DNA from: Planctomycetaceae bacterium
GTDB taxonomy: Bacteria; Planctomycetota; Planctomycetia; Pirellulales; Lacipirellulaceae
Direction of reading: 5' to 3'
Length of the DNA stretch: 13,107 nucleotides
NCBI GenBank assembly: GCA_002713555.1
Contig: PATG01000035.1
Span: 5,012 to 18,118 of the forward strand
Under the pieces are notes generated by a model. That model had not been told where the DNA came from and ran no database searches. It was given only the letters and a program-made list of their open reading frames with translations. This document shows, in pieces, positions 1 through 6,236 of the stretch; position 1 is the stretch's first letter; each line of letters begins with the position of its first letter. The position numbers were made by a program, and so were the translations under genes.

Positions 1-281
1 CGCCTTTTTTTGTAGCACGTACCAGTAAGGTGCGTGCTCTGGGCGGTTGGGACCAACAGCTCGAGCAGGATGAGCAAGAAGAGTTTTTTGTGCGGGCTCA
101 CCGTCAAGGAATTCGTGTGGGTCTTGTACCTGAAGTCACAGTCTGGCAGTGGCCAGAGACTCTGACCCAGGAGCCGTCACGAGATTTGAAAAGTCTGGCC
201 GTCGCCAAGATGGGTTTGGCCCGTATGACAGACTTTGAAGGCCGGGTTGTCAAAGCACCACGACGTGCCATGGCAGCTTAA
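1..281 (+). CDS. Glycosyltransferase, C-terminal fragment (5' end outside window)
   Basis: The reading frame is open from the left edge (first full codon at 3) to a TAA at 279-281, about 92 residues. It begins PFFVARTSKVRALGGWDQQL and continues through a DEQEEFF motif into RQGIRVGLVPEVTV. This order (N/PFFxART, then RxxGGWD, an acidic (E)DE.EFF motif, then a 'G-x-RV-x-x-x-P' strand) is typical of the C-terminal acceptor-binding half of GT-A fold galactosyl- or N-acetylgalactosaminyltransferases (Glyco_transf_7C-like, or the B4GALNT/GT12-type relatives). In these families the acidic motif lies at the active site. It likely adds a hexose or HexNAc to a surface glycan. Sugar donor and acceptor cannot be inferred from this fragment. 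The last ~30 residues are basic and show no recognised domain. It converges on a methyltransferase gene. Confidence 0.72.
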   Translation, partial: PFFVARTSKVRALGGWDQQLEQDEQEEFFVRAHRQGIRVGLVPEVTVWQWPETLTQEPSRDLKSLAVAKMGLARMTDFEGRVVKAPRRAMAA

Positions 282-302
282 CATGGGGGCGAACCTGTGA
301 TG

Positions 303-1100
303 CTACTTGGTCGCGATGGTGCAGGATATGCCCCAACCCCGACATAGCAGGTCCGTATAGCGAACGGGCAGGCGGTCCAATTGTTTGAAGCCAGCTTGCT
401 TTAACAAAGCACTCACTTCAGCCAGGCGATATTCTTTTAAGTGCAGGCCACGGGCCTCGGTACGGGGAGGACAAAAATCACCCGTGACATCGGAAGGACG
501 CAACAGCCAATTGGGCGTGATGGTGACCAGCGAGCCTCCCGGAACCAGGAGCTCATAGATTTTTGTGAGGTAGTCCGATATTTCATCCGGACAGATGTGT
601 TCAAAGACATCGTTCCAGTACGCCAGACTGGGTCTTCCGGGTAAGGCATTTTTCTCGATCTGCAGCAAGTCTCCCAGGATCAATCGATCTTCAAATTTGT
701 TGCCCAATATTTCTAAGGCAGCATCGTGCATTGCGGGAGAGATTTCCAGTCCACTGACCGAAAAGCCATGGTCGCTTACGTCTTTGAGCATGGCCCCACT
801 GCCGAATCCAATTTCAAAGAGCCTAGGTTGACCAAACCCCAGGTTGATTTGTCTATGGAGTAATTCGAGCACTAAACGAACATAGCGTTTATCGAGGCCC
901 ATCACCAAAGGACTGTCATCCTTTTGCTGGGCGGCCAGTATCGTGCAAACCGTATCGTAGGCCCGACTCGTGACCTGGGCACGTTTTTCGCTGCCCTTGG
1001 GCATTGTGCAGATGGCACGCGCAAATTGTTGCTCTTGCTCAAACTGTAACTTGGTGCAGTTCGGTCGAGTCCATTTTTGCAAGCGAATACGTCGAACCAT
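303..1100 (-). CDS. Class I SAM-dependent methyltransferase (Methyltransf_11/23-like)
   Basis: A 265-residue cytosolic protein with a Rossmann-type methyltransferase core in the middle. Motif I, EIGFGSG, at residues 96-102 is the SAM-binding glycine loop. SGLEIS at 116-121 carries the acidic residue expected to bind the SAM ribose. NDVFEHI at 163-169 is the post-II 'D-x-x-E-H' motif of the UbiE/Coq5-like group, and LLVPGGSL at 184-191 is the typical strand after it. The C-terminal HLKEYRLAEVSALLKQAGF (220-238) is the usual helix of this family. The ~90-residue N-terminal region has no recognised domain. The ATG at 1098-1100 is the furthest start possible, because a TGA closes the frame at 1110-1112. 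No clear Shine-Dalgarno site precedes it, and Met33 is an alternative start. The substrate is unknown. Proximity to a glycosyltransferase hints at glycan or envelope modification, but the two genes are convergent and not an operon. Confidence 0.85.
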   Translation of the reverse strand: MVRRIRLQKWTRPNCTKLQFEQEQQFARAICTMPKGSEKRAQVTSRAYDTVCTILAAQQKDDSPLVMGLDKRYVRLVLELLHRQINLGFGQPRLFEIGFGSGAMLKDVSDHGFSVSGLEISPAMHDAALEILGNKFEDRLILGDLLQIEKNALPGRPSLAYWNDVFEHICPDEISDYLTKIYELLVPGGSLVTITPNWLLRPSDVTGDFCPPRTEARGLHLKEYRLAEVSALLKQAGFKQLDRLPVRYTDLLCRGWGISCTIATK

Positions 1101-1256
1101 CAGCCAGCATCACTTCTGTTGGATTGACAGCTGGGGATGAGTCCTGGGGAAGCGGTGTGGCGGTTAGCATGGAGATTCGGCCTGAGGAATGCGATTGTGG
1201 GGCTATTTCAAATGTAGTTCGCGAACCGCCTACAGGACGGCTGTGCCCTCAGGGGA

Positions 1257-1283
1257 GACGCCAAAATTTCCGATTTTGCCGTC
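1257..1283. repeat. Inverted repeat / hairpin upstream of ilvD
   Basis: Arms GACGCCAAAAT (1257-1267) and ATTTTGCCGTC (1273-1283) are complementary at 10 of 11 positions, with a single C-C mismatch (1261/1279) and a 5-base loop TTCCG. The symmetry can fold on either strand. It is ~110 bp upstream of the putative ilvD -10 box and ~155 bp upstream of the methyltransferase start. It could be an operator, a terminator-like structure or part of a longer leader. There is no T-run directly after it on either strand, so a simple intrinsic terminator is not favoured. Confidence 0.5.
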
Positions 1284-1369
1284 TGGAGGGGGCAGAAGAT
1301 TCGGCTTGGCTCAATCGTCGTGTAGCGAGTCCTAAAATCACCGTTCCTGGTGAACCGGGGGATGGGTCA

Positions 1370-1397
1370 TTGGTCATTTTCTGTTGTTGGGTACAAT
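1370..1397 (+). promoter_or_regulatory. Candidate ilvD promoter
   Basis: TACAAT at 1392-1397 matches the sigma-70 -10 consensus at 5 of 6 positions. TTGGTC at 1370-1375 is a weak -35 (TTG only), with a 16-bp spacer. Transcription would start near 1404, giving a ~50-base leader before the chosen ilvD start. A nearly identical TACAAT-containing block lies upstream of the ATPase gene at 3395-3408. Planctomycete promoters are poorly defined, so this remains tentative. Confidence 0.35.
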
Positions 1398-1440
1398 ACG
1401 TTTTTCCGTTAGCCCAACTTCCTTCACTACCCACATTCGC

Positions 1441-1446
1441 AGAGGA
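1441..1446 (+). promoter_or_regulatory. Ribosome-binding site that decides the ilvD start
   Basis: AGAGGA at 1441-1446 lies 9 bases before a TTG at 1456-1458. It is the only good Shine-Dalgarno-like sequence near the conserved N-terminus of IlvD. Another in-frame TTG at 1447 abuts it directly and is too close to be used. The choice gives a protein that begins [12 protein letters not shown] after Met, as expected for the family. Confidence 0.5.
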
Positions 1447-1455
1447 TTGAGTCCG

Positions 1456-3159
1456 TTGTCTGAGCCAAATAAATACAGTCGTCAAATCACCCAACCCAAA
1501 TCTCAAGGTGGCTCGCAAGCCATGCTCTATGCAACGGGGTTCACCGATGAAGATATGCAAAAGCCGCAAATTGGGATTGCCAGTGTTTGGTACGAGGGGA
1601 ATCCGTGCAATATGCACCTGCTTGATCTGGCAGCCAAAGTAAAAGAAGGTGTGGTGGCTGCAGGTCTGGTGGGGATGCGATTCAATACAGTTGGCGTTTC
1701 CGATGGAATTTCGATGGGTACCGATGGCATGAGTTTTTCGTTGCAATCGCGAGATTTGATTGCGGACTCAATCGAAACAGTAATGAGCGCTCAGTGGTAC
1801 GATGGCTGCATCAGCCTGCCAGGTTGCGACAAGAATATGCCTGGATGCATTATGGCCATGGGGCGATTGAATCGTCCTGGCATCATGATCTATGGTGGCA
1901 CGATCAAACCGGGGTTTACGCATTTTGCGGATGAAAATGGGAAGCCGGGCGACCAAAAACGCGATATCGTGAGTGCCTTTCAATGCTATGGTGAGTTTTT
2001 AGCCGGCAAAATAAGCGAGGAGGAACGCCAGGAAATTGTCCGTGTTAGTTGTCCAGGTGCCGGTGCATGTGGTGGCATGTACACTGCCAACACGATGGCT
2101 TCAACCATTGAGGCATTGGGCATGTCACTGCCCTACAGTTCGTCGATACCTGCTGAAGACCCGGATAAGCTGACCGAATGCCTGCGGGCAGGCGAAGCGA
2201 TGAAGATTTGTTTGGAGAACGATATCAAGCCGCGTGACATTATGACTCGCGAAGCTTTTGAAAACGCGCTTGTGCTTCTGATGGTGGTGGGCGGATCGAC
2301 TAACGCCGTATTGCATTTGCTGGCAATAGCCCGTAGTGTTGAGGTTCCGCTGACGATTGATGATTTTCAATCCGTAAGCGACCGTATTCCTCTGCTGGCC
2401 GACCTGAAACCGAGTGGACGGTACGTCCAGGAAGAATTGCATGGTGTGGGGGGGACGCCGGCGGTTATGAAAATGCTTCTGGACGAAGGGCTATTGCATG
2501 GCGATTGTTTGACGGTGACTGGCAAGACAGTTGCCGAAAATTTATCGGAATTGCCTGGACTTGAGAAAGGACAGGAGATCGTGCGACCGCTCTCCAATCC
2601 CATCAAAGCGACCGGTCACATTCGCATCATGCGGGGGAATTTTTGCCCTGCCGGCGCAGTTGCCAAGATTACGGGCAAAGAAGGTCTGATCTTCAGCGGG
2701 CCCGCGAATGTGTTTGATTCGGAAGAAGACATGCTGGCAGCTTTGGAGCAAGACAATATCAAGAAGGGCGACGTAGTTATTATCCGCTACGAAGGTCCTC
2801 AAGGAGGACCAGGCATGCCAGAGATGCTGACACCAACCAGCGCGATTATGGGAGCAGGCCTCGGTAGTCATGTGGCACTGCTGACCGATGGGCGTTTCAG
2901 TGGTGGCTCACACGGTTTTATCGTAGGACATGTCGCACCCGAAGCGCAAGTTGGCGGTCCCATCGCATTGGTTCAAACGGGGGATACAATTGTAATCGAT
3001 GCGGAGACGAATTCGATCAACGTTGAACTTACTGAGGAAGAATGGCAGAGTCGTCGGGATGCGTGGCAAGCCCCACCTTATAAGGCCACTCGGGGAACAC
3101 TTTATAAATACATCAAAAATGTGAAAAGCGCCAGCGAAGGATGTGTGACGGATGAATGA
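1456..3159 (+). CDS. ilvD: Dihydroxy-acid dehydratase (EC 4.2.1.9)
   Basis: IlvD dehydrates 2,3-dihydroxy-isovalerate and 2,3-dihydroxy-3-methylvalerate to the 2-keto acids that give valine, leucine and isoleucine; it is cytosolic and Fe-S/Mg2+ dependent. From the TTG at 1456 the protein is 567 residues, the usual length. It shows the full set of family landmarks: NPCNMHL (Cys51), GCDKNMPG (Cys124 and the adjacent Asp-Lys expected to bind Mg2+), [16 protein letters not shown] (Cys205 in GACGG), [12 protein letters not shown], and [11 protein letters not shown] near the C-terminus with the likely catalytic serine. Three well-spaced cysteines fit the [2Fe-2S]-type enzymes such as those of cyanobacteria and mycobacteria; that cluster type is inferred. 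The frame could be extended to a TTG at 1384, but those extra 24 residues do not look conserved and would put the candidate promoter inside the gene. No other ilv/leu genes are in the window. Confidence 0.96.
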   Translation: MSEPNKYSRQITQPKSQGGSQAMLYATGFTDEDMQKPQIGIASVWYEGNPCNMHLLDLAAKVKEGVVAAGLVGMRFNTVGVSDGISMGTDGMSFSLQSRDLIADSIETVMSAQWYDGCISLPGCDKNMPGCIMAMGRLNRPGIMIYGGTIKPGFTHFADENGKPGDQKRDIVSAFQCYGEFLAGKISEEERQEIVRVSCPGAGACGGMYTANTMASTIEALGMSLPYSSSIPAEDPDKLTECLRAGEAMKICLENDIKPRDIMTREAFENALVLLMVVGGSTNAVLHLLAIARSVEVPLTIDDFQSVSDRIPLLADLKPSGRYVQEELHGVGGTPAVMKMLLDEGLLHGDCLTVTGKTVAENLSELPGLEKGQEIVRPLSNPIKATGHIRIMRGNFCPAGAVAKITGKEGLIFSGPANVFDSEEDMLAALEQDNIKKGDVVIIRYEGPQGGPGMPEMLTPTSAIMGAGLGSHVALLTDGRFSGGSHGFIVGHVAPEAQVGGPIALVQTGDTIVIDAETNSINVELTEEEWQSRRDAWQAPPYKATRGTLYKYIKNVKSASEGCVTDE

Positions 3160-3182
3160 ATTCGTATGTAATAGCCCGGAGT

Positions 3183-3194
3183 GTTTCTAGAAAC
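3183..3194. repeat. 12-bp perfect palindrome downstream of ilvD
   Basis: GTTTCTAGAAAC is fully self-complementary. It lies 24 bp after the ilvD stop codon and is followed by overlapping CGATCG and ATCGAT. It may be a dimeric-protein binding site or a chance palindrome. Nothing in the sequence identifies a cognate protein. Confidence 0.3.
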
Positions 3195-3210
3195 GATCGA
3201 TTCTCCCTAA

Positions 3211-3236
3211 GCCATTCATCCCTACAGGGATTTGGC
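3211..3236. repeat. Imperfect hairpin downstream of ilvD
   Basis: The core ATCCCTACAGGGAT (3218-3231) is a 6-bp inverted repeat around AC. It is flanked by a further GCCA (3211-3214) and TGGC (3233-3236) pair across a small internal loop (TTC/T). In RNA this gives a two-part stem ending about 77 bases after the ilvD stop, so it may help end or protect the ilvD transcript. There is no T-run after it. Confidence 0.35.
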
Positions 3237-3288
3237 GCGGTACAATGGTGGGAGGCTCAGCTGAAGTACTCCAAGGTCTTCACACAAC

Positions 3289-3319
3289 GTAGGCCGGATC
3301 AAGGAGCGGTCCGGCCTAC
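3289..3319. repeat. REP-like hairpin (GTAGGCCGGA ... TCCGGCCTAC)
   Basis: GTAGGCCGGA at 3289-3298 and TCCGGCCTAC at 3310-3319 are perfect 10-bp complements around an 11-base loop, TCAAGGAGCGG. The GC-rich stem resembles the repetitive extragenic palindromes (REP/BIME) of many bacteria, including the GTAGGCCGGAT start seen in enterobacterial REPs. No T-run follows, so it is more REP-like than a standard intrinsic terminator. It could still act as a transcript-stabilising 3' end for ilvD. Only one copy is in the window, so its repetitive nature is an inference. Confidence 0.55.
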
Positions 3320-3394
3320 TGCTGCTGCTGCTCATGGGTAAAGATTTGGGCTAGGGTTGAGTGCTGGCAGAGGATGAAGCGAATAGATCTTGTC

Positions 3395-3408
3395 TTGGAT
3401 ACAATACG
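3395..3408 (+). promoter_or_regulatory. Candidate -10 region for the AAA+ ATPase gene
   Basis: TTGGATACAATACG here matches TTGGGTACAATACG at 1387-1400 upstream of ilvD in 13 of 14 positions. TACAAT (3400-3405) would be the -10 box. No good -35 is visible 15-19 bp upstream. Transcription would begin near 3412, leaving a leader of about 30 bases before the ATG at 3442. Another TACAAT at 3241-3246 is an alternative. Confidence 0.3.
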
Positions 3409-3441
3409 GCGATTCGGATACTACGTTTTTGTGAGATTGTC

Positions 3442-4914
3442 ATGGCCCTAATTCCCTCAACCCGTAATCGTCCTGCCAATCTGGCCGAATTGCTGGAAGA
3501 AGGCTGGGCATCCAAAAGTGTGAAGCAAGAAATCCATGATAATTTTTTGCGACGATTGCAGGCAGGCGAAGAGTTGTATCCGGGAATTATTGGATACGAC
3601 AATACGGTTGTTCCTGAGTTGAACTTGGCCATGCTTGCCCAGCATGACATGCTTTTTTTGGGAGAGAAGGGACAGGCCAAAAGTCGACTGATGCGGTTGA
3701 TCTCTACTTTTTTAGATGAAGAGATTCCTTATTTGGCAGATCCTGCCATACCTGTTCACGACGATCCGCTGGCTCCCATCACGCGTCGAGGACGCGAACT
3801 AGTCAGGGAGCGGTCTGCTGAAGACATACCCATTGCCTGGTGGCCACGTGATCAACGCTACGCTGAGCGACTTTCGCCGGGCACAAAATTTGCCGACATC
3901 ATTGGCGAAATTGATCCGTCCCAACTTGCTGCGGGTGTAAGCATGAGTGCGGAAGATGCTTTGCATTTTGGGTTAATACCTCGCATGCACCGCGGTATTT
4001 TTGCGATGAATGAACTGCCCGAACTCGACGAACTAGTCCAGGTTGGTTTGTTTAATATTCTTGAAGAACGCGATGTGCAGATTCGTGGTTATCCCATCAA
4101 ATTCGATATTGATGTGCTGATTCTATTTAGTGCCAATCCGGCGACTTACAACCGGAGTGGTAAAGTGATTCCTCAGCTCAAGGACCGAATCGGATCCATG
4201 ATTCAGACGCACTATCCACTGGAGCGGGATCTGGGTATCCAAATCCTGGAGCAAGAAGTAGGCGGGGGTAACGGAGATGCCACCAAGCCAGTGGTTGGCG
4301 AGGGGCGAGATGCAATGAGCGAATCGCTTGCTGTGGTTGTGCCTTATTTTATGAAGGAGCTGATTGAAGAAATTAGCAGAGCGGCGCGCAACTCGAAGTA
4401 CGTCGACCATGAATCGGGAGTGAGTGCCCGCCTGTCGATTGCCAATTATCGGACCATGTTGGCCAGTGCTAAACAGCGGGCTGCAGTGCTAAGCGAAAGT
4501 CCGGCAGTTCCTCGGATTAGCGACTTGGGGCACCTCTACGCTTCGTCCCTGGGCAAGTTGGAACTGGACCTGATGGGCACCCACCAGATGAGCGAACAGC
4601 AAGTATTGGACGCAGTGATTGCAGAAGCGATTTCTACAGTGTTTCTCGAATATGTCGATCGTCACGGCCTGGCAGAAATTGCCCAGATTTTTTCCCAAGG
4701 GGTCAAGATAGAAGTCGGTGACATGTTGCCATCATCGCACTACGCACAGCTTCTCAAGCGTGTACCGCCCGTCTGGGACAAGGCCTTTGAAGTCAATGCC
4801 AGCAATAATGAGGCAGTTCGAGCTTCCTGTGTCGAATTTGTACTCGCTGGTCTCTACGCCACCGATCGTATTAGTCGTAGCCAGGAATATGGCAAGCTAG
4901 TCTATGAGGTATGA
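3442..4914 (+). CDS. AAA+ ATPase, magnesium-chelatase (BchI/ChlI)-like, MoxR-related
   Basis: A 490-residue cytosolic P-loop ATPase. Walker A is [10 protein letters not shown] (residues 74-83). A conserved linker [11 protein letters not shown] (155-165) and [20 protein letters not shown] (176-195) leads into Walker B, where the usual Asp-Glu is Asn190-Glu191. [17 protein letters not shown] (201-217), sensor 1 FSANP (229-233), KDRIGSMI (247-254; likely arginine finger) and a sensor-2-like GVSARLS (326-332) follow. The C-terminal ~150 residues are helical. This is the stand-alone ChlI-like group in which the 'NELP' Walker B is usual, not a true chlorophyll enzyme. Such ATPases generally remodel or insert cofactors into a target together with a vWA-domain protein. 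No vWA gene is next to it here, so the client is unknown. The ATG at 3442 follows a weak GTGAG (3431-3435); an upstream GTG at 3361 is less likely because the extra 27 residues look non-conserved and overlap the putative promoter. Confidence 0.85.
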   Translation: MALIPSTRNRPANLAELLEEGWASKSVKQEIHDNFLRRLQAGEELYPGIIGYDNTVVPELNLAMLAQHDMLFLGEKGQAKSRLMRLISTFLDEEIPYLADPAIPVHDDPLAPITRRGRELVRERSAEDIPIAWWPRDQRYAERLSPGTKFADIIGEIDPSQLAAGVSMSAEDALHFGLIPRMHRGIFAMNELPELDELVQVGLFNILEERDVQIRGYPIKFDIDVLILFSANPATYNRSGKVIPQLKDRIGSMIQTHYPLERDLGIQILEQEVGGGNGDATKPVVGEGRDAMSESLAVVVPYFMKELIEEISRAARNSKYVDHESGVSARLSIANYRTMLASAKQRAAVLSESPAVPRISDLGHLYASSLGKLELDLMGTHQMSEQQVLDAVIAEAISTVFLEYVDRHGLAEIAQIFSQGVKIEVGDMLPSSHYAQLLKRVPPVWDKAFEVNASNNEAVRASCVEFVLAGLYATDRISRSQEYGKLVYEV

Positions 4915-4968
4915 GTTTCCTTGGTGGAGGAGATTAAAAACGGGTGTGAATTGGCCAGATGGTTCAGC

Positions 4969-4974
4969 TATAAT
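4969..4974 (+). promoter_or_regulatory. Candidate -10 box (TATAAT) for the cytochrome-LRR gene
   Basis: A perfect TATAAT lies 45 bp before the ATG at 5019, in the 104-bp gap after the ATPase stop. TTGGCC at 4951-4956 is the nearest -35-like element, but the 12-bp spacer is too short for a standard promoter. The box suggests the cytochrome gene has its own promoter and is not only read through from the ATPase. Confidence 0.35.
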
Positions 4975-5006
4975 TAAGGGTGCACAATCTACTCCACTAT
5001 TCGCTT

Positions 5007-5012
5007 AGAGGA
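5007..5012 (+). promoter_or_regulatory. Ribosome-binding site of the cytochrome-LRR gene
   Basis: AGAGGA ends 6 bases before the ATG at 5019-5021. Its position fixes the start directly before the hydrophobic signal peptide rather than at the upstream in-frame start at 4980. Confidence 0.6.
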
Positions 5013-5018
5013 ATTGAC

Positions 5019-6194
5019 ATGAAGCAGTTATTTCTAGTTTGGTCTTCGCTTTGCTTGTTTTCTGGGGGGGCTCTATCCCACGCAGCAGATATCGACTTTA
5101 CTACTCAAGTTTTACCAATATTTAAAGAGCATTGCACCAAATGCCACGGCGAAAAAAAAGGTATGGGCAAATTGCGTTTGCACACACCTCAAGTAATTCA
5201 GGCCAAGCAGGCACAGGATGAGCATCTCCTTATTGCCGGTACTCCTGACAAGAGCGAACTTTATCAACGTCTCATTCTGCCTGCGGGCCACAAGAAGATC
5301 ATGCCTAAGAAGGCAGATCCCTTGGCCAAAGAGAAGATTGAAATCATACGCCTCTGGATCGAACAAGGGGCCATTTTTGCGCTGGCTTCAGAGGTCAGTT
5401 TGCCAGCGGGTACTGAGCAAAATTCGCCAGCAGAAAAATTAGAACCTGAGCACCAGCAACTGCCATTGCCTGAAGTGGGACCCGCGGATGCTGCTGCGAT
5501 TGAGAAGTTAACGGCAGCCGGAGCGCAAGTCGCTCCGCTTTTTGCCAATAGCGCGCTATTGCAAGTCTCTTTCGCATTGTGCGAAGAACCTGCCACAGAT
5601 GCTGATTTACAATTACTTGAAGCAGTAGGCCCCCAGGTTTACGCCTTAAATCTGGCTACCGCCCAAGTCTCAGACCAGGGCCTGGCGGTGTTGGCTCGGT
5701 TGCCAAATCTTAGCCAGCTCCACTTGGAAAAATCTTCGATAGCGGACTCGGGTTTGGCTCCGCTCTCAGGACTCCAGGGACTCCAATACATCAATCTATA
5801 TGGAACTGTGATTACGGATGCTGGATTGAAGCATCTGGAAGGTTTGCCGCATCTCCAAAAATTGTACCTGTGGCAAACAAAGGTCTCTTACGATGCGGCT
5901 ATGGCCCTGGAGAAAAGGATCCCCGGATTAGTGACCAACCTTGGTTTTGACCATCCTGTCATTACCCGGAAGCGACTTGAAAAACAGTTGAAAATAGCGA
6001 AAGAGCAGGCGAAGCAGACCTCAGAAGAAACCAAAAATCTGAAAGAGCAATTAGAAGCGGCGACCAAGAGCGAGGAAAAAGTCAAACAGCAACTTGAAGA
6101 GATCCAGAAAGAGCTCGCAGCACTCGATGGCCAGGAAAAACCTCCTGCTGAAGAAAAAGAACCAGCAGAGCCTGCTCAAGAGCAGGCAAACTGA
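5019..6194 (+). CDS. Secreted c-type cytochrome-LRR-coiled-coil protein (PSCyt1-like)
   Basis: A 391-residue exported protein. Residues 1-22 are a Sec signal peptide (likely cut at SHA-AD). Residues ~25-118 form a planctomycete-type cytochrome c domain (PSCyt1, PF07635-like): one haem-binding CTKCH (39-43), with HKKIMPKKADPL (91-102) giving Met95 as likely sixth ligand, and the usual IRLWIEQGA end. A Glu/Pro-rich linker precedes at least three leucine-rich repeats (~207-290, consensus like 'ITDAGLKHLEGLPHLQKLYL'). A Lys/Glu/Gln heptad region (~318-370) predicts a coiled coil, and the end is a Pro/Glu/Ala tail. It should be periplasmic and haem-loaded; the electron partner is unknown, and the LRRs and coiled coil suggest protein contacts. 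AGAGGA at 5007-5012 is 6 bases before the ATG. An upstream frame start at 4980 has no ribosome-binding site and would precede the signal peptide. Confidence 0.87.
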   Translation: MKQLFLVWSSLCLFSGGALSHAADIDFTTQVLPIFKEHCTKCHGEKKGMGKLRLHTPQVIQAKQAQDEHLLIAGTPDKSELYQRLILPAGHKKIMPKKADPLAKEKIEIIRLWIEQGAIFALASEVSLPAGTEQNSPAEKLEPEHQQLPLPEVGPADAAAIEKLTAAGAQVAPLFANSALLQVSFALCEEPATDADLQLLEAVGPQVYALNLATAQVSDQGLAVLARLPNLSQLHLEKSSIADSGLAPLSGLQGLQYINLYGTVITDAGLKHLEGLPHLQKLYLWQTKVSYDAAMALEKRIPGLVTNLGFDHPVITRKRLEKQLKIAKEQAKQTSEETKNLKEQLEAATKSEEKVKQQLEEIQKELAALDGQEKPPAEEKEPAEPAQEQAN

Positions 6195-6236
6195 TTTTAC
6201 GCCCAGTTCATGGTTTTAGCTTTGTTTCCCGGTGCG

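Larger units (their letters stand above)
1101..1455. other. 355-bp gap upstream of methyltransferase (-) and ilvD (+)
   Basis: I see no convincing gene here. The forward frame that crosses it (ending at the TGA at 1448-1450) is Cys/Pro-rich, has no recognisable domain and overlaps the methyltransferase in antisense. The stretch holds several symmetrical sequences: a perfect 10-bp palindrome GTTCGCGAAC at 1217-1226 inside a TGTAG/CTACA pair (1213-1217 and 1230-1234), and a strong hairpin at 1257-1283. It also contains a candidate ilvD promoter around 1370-1397 and the ilvD ribosome-binding site at 1441-1446. No leader peptide rich in Leu/Val/Ile codons was found, so classical branched-chain attenuation is not supported. 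Confidence 0.5.
3160..3441. other. 282-bp structured gap between ilvD and the ATPase gene
   Basis: No credible gene. It contains a perfect 12-bp palindrome GTTTCTAGAAAC (3183-3194), an imperfect hairpin at 3211-3236, a TACAAT box at 3241-3246, a REP-like hairpin at 3289-3319, a short CTG run (3319-3332) and a second TACAAT box at 3400-3405. A 61-codon frame starting in the ATGA over the ilvD stop (3156) runs through the hairpins and has no recognisable character. Confidence 0.5.

Noticed and set aside
1004..1450. A 148-codon forward frame ending just before ilvD
   Set aside because: It overlaps the methyltransferase in antisense for its first ~100 bp and the rest is Cys/Pro-rich with no domain, signal or ribosome-binding site; its end merely contains the ilvD ribosome-binding site.
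1384..1455. 24-residue N-terminal extension of IlvD from a TTG at 1384
   Set aside because: Sequence is not family-like, no ribosome-binding site precedes it, and it would contain the candidate -10 box; the AGAGGA-TTG pair at 1441-1458 fits better.
3319..3332. Short CTG trinucleotide run
   Set aside because: Fewer than five full units; too short to treat as a microsatellite or phase-variable repeat.
3156..3341. 61-codon frame starting in an ATGA overlap with the ilvD stop
   Set aside because: It reads through the palindromes and the REP-like hairpin and shows no recognisable protein character; the ATGA overlap is probably coincidental.
3361..3441. 27-residue extension of the ATPase from a GTG at 3361
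   Set aside because: Non-conserved sequence without a ribosome-binding site, overlapping the candidate -10 box; ATG 3442 precedes the family-like N-terminus.
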